Virus record (IMG/VR): IMGVR_UViG_3300047481_000152 | Coordinates: 1-60,080 of that record | Length of the DNA: 60,080 nucleotides | Strand: one strand, 5' to 3' | Origin: a virus | Shown: one piece after another, positions 1-9,200 of the stretch | Position numbering within the stretch: the stretch's first letter is position 1 | Layout of the letters: each line of letters starts with the position of its first letter | Program-made: the position numbers and the translations under genes | Notes under the pieces: generated by a model | Seen by the model: the letters and a program-made list of their open reading frames with translations, nothing else | What the model was told of the DNA's origin: nothing | Databases searched by the model: none

Positions 1-1
1 T

Positions 2-1312
2 ATAAAGTCATTTGTAACCACAGGTTCCGTAAAACAATTAGAAGTTGATATTCAATCAATCACTTCCAAAGTTTCTTCACTATTAACAAAATTTGAACTT
101 TTACTGATACCACCACCAACTGGAGTTGTTGATGGATATGTAGAAAATCTGTACTGGACAGATCCTATTTTACAAAGAAGTGGTTCTTTTGTTACTCTTG
201 ATAATTCAATTTATGGTAGACATGTAGTTCAAAGAAATAATTTGATTGTTCAAGTCAGAAATCTTTCTACTACTGATGCAGAATATATTGGAACATACGA
301 AGTTACCAATGCTGGTCATACAATAAATCATTTCAATATTCTAGCTGATGATGGTGTATCAAATGTTTCTGGAATTACATTAGAAGAATTGGAAAGATAT
401 TATCCAACTTTATCAATAGAAGATTTTGAATTAAAAGGAAAATCTAGTTATACAACAGATGGATTTTATTTTGTATTAATGCCACCTTCAATTCAAAATC
501 CTGTAGTAGTTCCATTCTCAACTGGATCTATAGCATCAACTATTGAAGTCCCAACAACTACATTCTTCCCAACAAGTGGTTATCTATTTACTGGATCAGG
601 TGGTCTTATTCAATATACTGGTAAGACTTCTACATCATTTACTGGTTGCACATCGGTAAGGGGATCAACTACTTTAATTGGAAATTCTGTAAGTTTTGAT
701 GGAACTGGTTACTTAAATATTGCTTCAAATAATGCTTTCAATTATGGAACTGGAGATTTTACCATAGAGTTTTATTGGAAACCAAATGCTCTTAGCGGAA
801 CGCAAGTTTTGATAGATCAAAGAACTGCATCAACAGATGTTTCAATTTATGTTGAAATGAATTCTTCTGGAAATATCAGGGTATTTGTTAATGGAGCTTA
901 TAGGATTACATCTTCAAATACGTGTAGCACATCTCAAGACAACCATGTTGCCATATATAGATCTTCTGGAATTACAAGAGTTGCTATCAACGGAACTGTA
1001 ACTACCACATCAACATACACCGATACTAACAACTATGCTTCTAAACCATTTAGAATTGGAGCTTCTTGGACTGCCAGTTCCTTTATTTCTGGTAGAATTA
1101 ACAGTTTGCGTGTTGTAAAAGGAACTTCATTGTATTCTAACACAAACTTTACTCTTCCATCTCAAATAACAAACATTTCTGGAACATCTTTACTAACATG
1201 TCAAGGAAACTCAATAAAAGATAGAAGTTCTAATAATCTATCTATTACAGTAAATGGAGGTGCTGTCGTTTCCAATACTGGAAAGGAAATCATTCCTTTT
1301 GAAATCACCTAA
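2..1312 (+). CDS. Virion structural protein with LamG-like domain, 5' truncated
   Basis: The reading frame is open from base 2, so the gene starts left of the window; TTG at 242 is only an internal codon. The visible N-terminal part has a short heptad-like helix (bases 30-110, VKQLEVDIQSITSKVSSLL). Bases about 690-1170 encode a concanavalin/laminin-G-like jellyroll, recognisable from FDGTGYLNI, GDFTIEFYWKP, VAIYRSSG, RVAINGT and GRINSLRVVKGTSLY. Such domains in tailed-phage baseplate and fibre proteins usually bind glycans or pack in trimers. It lies just upstream of gene 8, so a baseplate-associated or fibre role is likely. The exact identity cannot be fixed without the missing N-terminus. 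Confidence 0.8.
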   Translation: MKSFVTTGSVKQLEVDIQSITSKVSSLLTKFELLLIPPPTGVVDGYVENLYWTDPILQRSGSFVTLDNSIYGRHVVQRNNLIVQVRNLSTTDAEYIGTYEVTNAGHTINHFNILADDGVSNVSGITLEELERYYPTLSIEDFELKGKSSYTTDGFYFVLMPPSIQNPVVVPFSTGSIASTIEVPTTTFFPTSGYLFTGSGGLIQYTGKTSTSFTGCTSVRGSTTLIGNSVSFDGTGYLNIASNNAFNYGTGDFTIEFYWKPNALSGTQVLIDQRTASTDVSIYVEMNSSGNIRVFVNGAYRITSSNTCSTSQDNHVAIYRSSGITRVAINGTVTTTSTYTDTNNYASKPFRIGASWTASSFISGRINSLRVVKGTSLYSNTNFTLPSQITNISGTSLLTCQGNSIKDRSSNNLSITVNGGAVVSNTGKEIIPFEIT

Positions 1313-1325
1313 ATAAACACATAAA

Positions 1326-1333
1326 TATAAATA
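1326..1333 (+). promoter_or_regulatory. Late promoter TATAAATA upstream of gene 8
   Basis: This is an exact T4 late -10 element (TATAAATA), with a second ATAAATA directly before it at 1321-1327. It lies in the intergenic gap 35 bases before the ATG of gp8. Late promoters of this type need the phage sigma gp55, which is encoded in this window. Confidence 0.75.
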
Positions 1334-1367
1334 ACTTTGGCACAAATCTAGTCGGAACGAAAAAACC

Positions 1368-3215
1368 ATGCCTGCTATTATTTCTGATAAGTTTAGAATT
1401 TTTAATGCGAAGCAATTTCTGGAATCGCTAACTGAAGGTAGTACGGATACTGGTACGGAACGTACTAGAATGTACTTCTTTGTCGGAAGACCACAACCAT
1501 GGAGAGCATACCTAGAGATTTATTCAAAAGGAACAGTCAACTTCACTGTTGGTAACAAAATTTTTGTTGGAACAACTGCTGGTCAATATGCAGCATCAGC
1601 ATTTAAGGCAACGATTGCTGCAGTATATGATACTGCACTTCTACTTACAGATGTCTTTGGAACAAATGGAGTAAATTCAGTTCCATCATTTGGAAGTACA
1701 ATTTCTTCTACTGCTGATAACGGAACAACTATCGTTACCAACGCTACAGCAAAAACTGGTGTCTATCGTTATGCAACAGAGGATGTGCCACCTCTTCCCC
1801 TTGATAATCAAGATGAAAAGAATGCAGTTTACGACGAAATAATTGCTGCTAAGCGCATTACCGATACATTTGCTAGAGCAGTTATTCGTCGTTACAATTG
1901 GGATTTAGTTGCTAATCCTAAGTTTGATATGTGGAAACCAGATTATTCTGCCACACCAGCTGGTGGTGGTGGTATTGGTAAGTCTACAGCAACTGGTGCA
2001 ACTTCAATTGCAGATGCTAAGTTCTATGTAATGAACTCTGCATATGAAGTATTCAAGTGTCTTTATAACGGTCAGAACCCAACAAACGCCACTGGTCAAA
2101 ACGCAACAGAAGAACCAATTACAACTGGTGCTAATTATGCAGCAGGAACTGGTCTTTATACAGAAACAACTGGCGCTGGTTATATCTGGAAATATATGTA
2201 CACCATCCCAACAGATGATGTACTAAGATTCCTATCATCAGATTTTCTACCTATTGTTCTTCCTGCAAACCCTTCTCGTACTGCAGTAAAGGCTTTAGCA
2301 GTTGATGGAGCTATCGATGCTGTTCTAATTAAAGATGCTGGTGCTGGTCTTCCTGCATCTTCAACACTATATTCTTCCATCAAAGGAGATGGAACTGGTG
2401 GTATTGTAAGAATTACTACTAATGGTTCTGGTAATATTACTGGTGCTTTTGTTCAAGCAAGAGGATCTGGATATACATACGCTAATGTAATCTTAGCAAC
2501 TGGTACTGGTACTGGAGGAACTTCGTATGGTCTCTTCACTAATAGTGCTCTGACAACAGCAGCTACTGTTACTGCTGGGGCAACTGGATCTATAGAAGTA
2601 ATTCTTCCTCCTCTTGGCGGTCATGGTTTTGACCATGAGCAAGAATTGAACGCTAAGAGAGTTATGACAAATATTCGTCTAACTTATTCCGAAGGATCTG
2701 GAGATTTCCCAGTTGATAATGACTTCCGCAGAATTGGTATTCTTGCTGATCCATATAACTATGGAACAACTACTTTCTCAACTGCCGATACCCTTAGTGG
2801 TCTAAAAGCTGTTAAGATTAATAGTGCAACTGCTGACTTCATTCCAGACGAAAGAATTCAACAAACCGTTTCTGGTGGAACAGCAATTGGTACTGTCGTT
2901 TCTTGGACACTTGATAGTGGATCAACTGTTAATGGAGTTCTTAAGTATATCCAAACTAATGACGCTCATAGAGATACGACTGGAACAGTAAGAAGCTTCA
3001 GCAGCAGTGGCGCTATCACTGGATCACAATCAGCGGCGTCTGGAACACCTAATACTGCATATAGTTCATCAAGTGGTGGTGTAACATTTACATCTGGTTA
3101 TGCAAATCCAGAAATTCAAAATAATTCTGGTGAGGTCATTTACGTAGAAAATCGTAAACTGATCACTCGTGCCCCTGATCAGATCGAAGATATCAAACTA
3201 GTTATTGAGTTCTGA
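1368..3215 (+). CDS. gp8: Baseplate wedge protein gp8
   Basis: The N-terminus MPAIISDKFRIFNAKQF and the central FARAVIRRYNWD, GYIWKYMYTIP and RVMTNIRLTYSEG motifs match gp8 of T4-like cyanophages. gp8 is a wedge component that joins the baseplate periphery during tail assembly. At 615 residues it is much longer than T4 gp8 (334), as usual for marine relatives. Part of the extra length is a glycine-rich GGxGY-type module at bases about 2330-2530. It ends with IEDIKLVIEF, a normal C-terminus. It is expressed from the late promoter just upstream. Confidence 0.85.
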   Translation: MPAIISDKFRIFNAKQFLESLTEGSTDTGTERTRMYFFVGRPQPWRAYLEIYSKGTVNFTVGNKIFVGTTAGQYAASAFKATIAAVYDTALLLTDVFGTNGVNSVPSFGSTISSTADNGTTIVTNATAKTGVYRYATEDVPPLPLDNQDEKNAVYDEIIAAKRITDTFARAVIRRYNWDLVANPKFDMWKPDYSATPAGGGGIGKSTATGATSIADAKFYVMNSAYEVFKCLYNGQNPTNATGQNATEEPITTGANYAAGTGLYTETTGAGYIWKYMYTIPTDDVLRFLSSDFLPIVLPANPSRTAVKALAVDGAIDAVLIKDAGAGLPASSTLYSSIKGDGTGGIVRITTNGSGNITGAFVQARGSGYTYANVILATGTGTGGTSYGLFTNSALTTAATVTAGATGSIEVILPPLGGHGFDHEQELNAKRVMTNIRLTYSEGSGDFPVDNDFRRIGILADPYNYGTTTFSTADTLSGLKAVKINSATADFIPDERIQQTVSGGTAIGTVVSWTLDSGSTVNGVLKYIQTNDAHRDTTGTVRSFSSSGAITGSQSAASGTPNTAYSSSSGGVTFTSGYANPEIQNNSGEVIYVENRKLITRAPDQIEDIKLVIEF

Positions 3216-3224
3216 TTTATATTT

Positions 3225-3270
3225 TACTCCGCTAAATATTAACGACTAGATGTTTGTATTTGGCGGAGTA
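3225..3270 (+). promoter_or_regulatory. 14-bp hairpin overlapping late promoter and ribosome-binding site
   Basis: Bases 3225-3238 (TACTCCGCTAAATA) pair with 3257-3270 (TATTTGGCGGAGTA) as a 14-pair stem with a single G-T wobble and an 18-base loop. The 3' arm contains the Shine-Dalgarno GGAG (3265-3268), four bases before the ATG at 3273. The 5' arm contains the late promoter CTAAATA. RNA read through from upstream could hide the ribosome site, whereas RNA begun at this promoter (start about 3244) lacks the 5' arm. This follows the logic known for the T4 lysozyme gene. Confidence 0.7.
3232..3238 (+). promoter_or_regulatory. Late promoter CTAAATA
   Basis: CTAAATA is the common marine variant of the T4 late -10 box. 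It sits 35 bases before the ATG of the 2,698-residue protein and inside the 5' arm of the hairpin at 3225-3270. Confidence 0.65.
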
Positions 3271-3272
3271 CG

Positions 3273-6200
3273 ATGCCACAGAAGACCAATCTTAACGTAA
3301 ATCCTTACTACGAGGACTTTGATGCGACAAAGAATTTTTATAAGATTCTTTTTCGCCCTGGTTACTCTATTCAAGGCAGAGAATTAACACAACTACAATC
3401 AATCTTACAAAATCAGATTGAAAGTTTTGGTAGATATGCCTTCAAGCAAGGGCAGATGGTTATTCCTGGAGAGATAGGTCTTAATACAAAACTAGATTAT
3501 GTAAAATTATCATCGGTAACAGAAGTAGCTGTTAGTGAAGGAGATGATATTGTTTATAAAAAATATGATATTACACAGTTAATTGGTCAGCAAGTTATCG
3601 GTTTAACTTCTGGTGTTGTTGGAACTATAGTATCTGTAAAATTAGCAACAGAAGAAACTGCAGATACTCTTTATGTCAATTATATAACTAGTGGTAATTC
3701 AAATGAAGAACCAACTTTCAGACAAGGAGAAACTCTGGAAGTTGTTGATGGTGTCAATACTCCACTGTTAGTTGTTGGAACGGATGGGAGCGTACTTCCA
3801 ACAAGTATTAGTATAACAAATCCAGATACTGGAGAAGTGACTTCTTTAGAAAGTCCAGCAATGGGATATGCTTCTGCTGTGAAGGTATCGGAAGGAATTT
3901 ATTTTGTAAACGGTTACTTTGTTCGTAATCAAGAAGATCTTTTGATCATTGAAGAATATTATGATAAACCATCAGCAAAAGTTGGATTTGTTATTTCTGA
4001 AAATATTGTAACACCAGAGGAAGATGCATCTCTATATGATAATGCTATAGGATCTTCTAACTATACCGCTCCTGGTGCTCATAGATTAAGTATTTCTTTA
4101 TCTCTAAAAGAATTTGCATTAGATGCAATTACCGATAAAAACTTTATTCAATTATTGACAGTTTCTAGAGGAGTAATTCAGAAAAAAGTATCTCCAGCAG
4201 ATTATACATTGCTAGAAGAAACTTTAGCAAGAAGAACTTTTGATGAAAGTGGAGATTATGTAGTAGATAATTTTTCTATTGATATCAGAGAATACGCCCA
4301 AAAAGAAACAAATAATGGAATATATTCTGAGGATGAATTCGGATTATATAATGGATTAACTTCTAGCGAAGCAGCAAGAAAAATGGTTGCTAGTGTTGGT
4401 CCTGGCAAAGCATACATTAAAGGATATGAAATTGTTAACAAGGAAATTAAATATCTTGATATCAATAAATCAAGAGAAAGTCTAAGTAGTGACAATGTTA
4501 AATTAAAAACAAAAGGTCTGCCATCATTTACAATAACAAATGTATTTGGTAGTGTTCCTTTGAATAAAGAAGGAGCAGATCTAACAGCATATCCAGATGT
4601 ATTTTTATACTCAACATTTAATGATGGTTCAATTGGTCTCAATAATACAGAATTACCTACAGATCATAGGCAAACTTTAAACAGAAGAGGTCTGATTTTT
4701 AATTCAAATGATGCTATTAAAACTGTAACTATCCAAGTAAGCAGCGTTACAACTTTAATCGGTAGCATTACTGATGGAACATTCCAAAATTTAATAGGAA
4801 CACTATATTTTATCAAATCAAGAAGTGATGTTGGATCTCCAACTTCTGTTGGCAGTGTAAAATCATTATCATATGCAGTTGTAAATAAACCACTCATAAA
4901 TCCATCTGTCTCTGTAAAATTCTTAGAGTTAACTGTAACTGGTCCAAAAAATGAACTAGAGTTTTTACTTCTTGAATATGATAATGGCGATTCCGAATAT
5001 AAGAGAAGATTTTACCTTACTGAATCTGATGCTCAAAATCAAACTAATGAGTTTGGTTTTATCGTAGATTATAGACAAACTCTAACTCCAGTTATTGGTA
5101 AAGTTAAGCCAAGTAATTTTTATCTACAGCAAAGAGGATCTGGATTTAACTCAGATTCAGATATTATCCTATCCAAAGGTCGTCTTTCTGGTGGATCGTC
5201 TGCATATAATTCATTCTTTGGTTTTTCTTATTTTGATCCTCAGTTCTTTACAAAGATTACCTTAGAAGCGTCTCCAGTAGGTGCTGATGCATTTTCTATA
5301 GGTAGATATGTTTTTGGTCTTGAAAGCAACGCATATGGCGTTGTAGAGGGCGCTGCTAATGGAGTATATTCTACTAACAATCTTTTATTCATCAAAACTT
5401 TGTCTGGTAGATTTTTATCGGGTGAAACAATCCGAGATGAAGTTGGCAACACTGTAAAAATTGCCAAAGAAAATACAATCTCTCACTTTGTTGTTCAAAA
5501 TAGAGGTCTTGGTTATGCTACTGGATCAACAATCTTAATTAATGGATTAGAATATGATTCTTCAAAAATTCAATTATATTTGACTGGAGATGGAAAAGTT
5601 TATAAAGCTATTGTAAATAATAGATCTGCAGTTAATGTTGAATATTCACAACCTCCAGCAGTTAGTGTTAAAGTTCCAACTGGAGCTCCAACACCAAATT
5701 CTGGTGCAGCAATTGTTCCAGTTTTATTCAGAGATACTGTAATAACTTACACGCCACAAAATGTAAAATCAATTGGTTGTAATTATGGATCTGGAAATGC
5801 AAATACTTTTAGTGCTGATGTTTTAGTAGATAGTAAAGAATATTCAGAGGTAAGATCTGTCACAGATTTTACATTTTTTGGATCACAGGGTTCGGACTTT
5901 ATTGAATCAACAAGTTTTAGTGCTGATGCAAGTTCTTTATTGGTGCAAGGAGACATAGTACAATTTTCTGATGCTAACAATAATTTAATTCGTGCAATTG
6001 TCCAATATGCAACAAAACCATCTGGAGTAGAAAAAACTAGAATTTATCTAGATTCTGTTTTGTCTGGAAATGTAACTAATACTAGTATTGTTAGATTGAG
6101 ACCAGTATTAAAAAATCCAAATGGTGGAACTCTCTTATATCCAACTGGTAGCAAACAGATTAGTCAAATTTCTAATGGAGGAGATGATACAAATATCAAA

Positions 6201-9200
6201 TATTATTTCCGTAGAGATTTTGTAACTACTGCATCTTCAAGCGGTGGAACAATTACATTTGCAGCTCAATTGCCTTATGGAACTCAAAGATTTGCTGCAT
6301 TCACAGAGAATAATTTTATTATTACCGTTTTAGATAAGGGAGATGCCTCTGATATTTCAAACGGAGATATAATCTATGTTAATGAAGATTCCGTAGAGAT
6401 TTCTTCAGCAACTGATACATCAAGTGGTCTAACATCTGGTAGTATCAGTCTACAATTACCATCAACATATTTTGGAAGTATTCCCACAAATGGAACATTC
6501 CCAAAATTAAAATTAACTGCTACTTTGGAAGTAAGCAACGCAAAACCAAGATTAAAGACAGCAATCAAAAATAAAAGAATTATTGTAAATTCTTCTGGAG
6601 ATAGAGTTCTTCCTTTTAGAGGAACAGATTATGATAATGAAGCTGTAAATATTTTATCTTATTCGGATGCTTTTAAATTAAGATACGTTTATGAGGGAAC
6701 TAGCACCCAACCACCAGAGGCAGATAGTGCTGGAAATCTTATTTCTGGAACTGATGTAACATCAAAGTTTACATTTGATAATGGACAAAGAGATACCATT
6801 TACGATGTTTCTAGGATTGTATTAAAACCAGGATTTGAACCAACTACTGGTCAACTATTAATTGCGTTTGATTATTTTGAACATTCGCAAGGAGATTTCT
6901 GTACGATTGATAGTTACTTACATGAGGCTGGTGTCGAAGAAGATGAAATTCCAACATTTAATTCTTCAGTTCATGGAAATCTTGAACTAAAAAATGTTCT
7001 AGATTTTAGACCAAAAGTTGATGTAGATGCTATTATTGCAGGATTTCAGGATACATCTTCTCTTGCAATTACTACTGGTCAATTTTCTGGTCCTGGATCT
7101 GTAATTGCTGCTACACCAGCAGCAGATCAAGGAATAGAATATACATTCTCATTTAGTCAAGTTCAATATCTCGATAGAATTGATGGCATTTTCTTGAACA
7201 AAAAAGGAGAATTTTTTGTGAAGGAAGGAAATTCATCATTAAATCCTTCTAAACCAGATACAATAGATGATGCTGTTCCTCTGTTCTATGTTTATATTCC
7301 TGCATATACAAAAACAAGTAAAGATGTAAGGATTACTCCAGTAGATAATCGTAGATATACGATGCGTGATATTGGTAAGCTAGAAAAGCGTATTGAAAGA
7401 CTTGAATATTATACTACTTTAAGTATTTTAGAGCAGCAAGCATTGAATATGCAAGTCAAGGATGAGGTTGGTTTAGATAGATTTAAGAGTGGATTTTTTG
7501 TTGATAATTTTGAATCTCATAAAGTTGGAAACCTAACATCCTTAGATTATAGATGCGCTATTGATACTCAGCAATCAGTTTTGCGTCCTCAATCTAAAGA
7601 AGATTGTGTTCTCTTAAAAGAAGTGAATACTAGAGAAGATCAAAGATCGGTATCTGGTTATAAAAAATCTGGTGATATTATCACATTACCATATACTGAC
7701 TTAAAACTTTTTGGAAATGAGTTTGCATCAAAAACAATAAATCCAAATCCTTTCGTTGTTATTCAATATGTTGGGGATGTTGATGTTTCTCCAAATATTG
7801 ATCATTGGTATGACCAGAATATCGATCCAGTTGTTGTCGATACAAATACAAGTTTGTTTAATATTTTCTTAGCAAAAGATGATTCTAAGGAAAGTTTTTC
7901 TGGATTATATAATTCATTTATTGTCAATTGGGTTGGCACTTCTCCAGCATTTACAACTATTAATTCGCTTGGAGAAATCAATACTCAACAAGCAACATCT
8001 ACAGTAACATCGGCATCAATTTCTAGTTCTTCAAATATCAGTCCAAGAAATAATGATATTGGAAAAGGTGTTCAAACAAAATCTGTAAATGGAAATCTTG
8101 TCTCAACAGCACTATCATTTTTTGCAAGAAGTGTTCCTGTGAAATTTGTTGTTAGAAGAATGAAGCCAAATACTACTATTAATGTATTTTTAGAAGGAAG
8201 AAATATTAATCGTTGGGTTAATCCTGATCTTAGATTTACTGGTGTTGCTGGGAATTCTCTTTCATCATTTAATGGAACTGTTACAACAGATGAAAATGGA
8301 AATGCTAGTGGATTGATTTTAGTTCCTGCTGGAGTTCCACCAAGAGAAAATGCTACTTGGACTGGCGATGTAGCTACCGTTGATTATGATACATCGGGAG
8401 CAGCGATACGCTTGACAACTGGTGTTCTTACTTTCAGATTTACTTCTAGTCCAGTAGATGCATCTAAGGACAGTGTAGATACTTATGCGGAAGTAAAATA
8501 TTATGCTACTGGAATTTTACCAGAAAATCCATCAAGTATTGTTTCAACAAAACCATCTTACTTTAAATCAAATGAAGGGGTTCAAATTATTGATAACAAT
8601 ACAGATAACCCACTAAGACCAAATCCACTTGCTCAAACATTTAAAATTGAAAATTATGACGGTGGTTTATTTGCCACTGGAGTTGATCTATTTTTCTCCA
8701 AGAAGAGTAGTAATATTCCATTCAAAGTATACATTACAGATGTTGTCTCTGGGAAACCAGCAAAAAATATTGTTCCTGGATCAGAAAAAACTTTAAATCC
8801 AAATACGTATTTGAAGTGCTACTCCAATGGAAATATAAGTGTTACTATCGGTGAATATGTAACTGGAACCAGTTCTTCAGCAAGTGGTCCTATTTTAAAA
8901 ATATATGATAAAAATGGAGTTGAATTAGTAGCATCAACTGCTGGAAAATATTCATTAACAAATGAGCAAGTTTATACTGTTGTTTTAGGCAACCATAATG
9001 GTAAGTCTTTCAAACAAAATGAAGATCTTTTAATTCCATCCGTAACTCTCGCAAATGCTACAGATGGCACTCAATTAAAACTAACTATTGCAAAAGATAG
9101 CGGAAAAGTTTCAGATATTAAAATTAAAAATACAGGTCAAAATTATGACAGTGCAATCTTAACAATCGAAAGTCCACAACTTCCTGGTGGATCCTCTGCC

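Noticed and set aside
1282-1299. AAAGGAA/TTCCTTT hairpin as terminator
   Set aside because: Only seven weak pairs, lies before the stop codon, and only four T residues follow.
242-1312. TTG at 242 as the gene start
   Set aside because: The frame is open back to base 2 with sensible protein sequence, so the gene begins outside the window.
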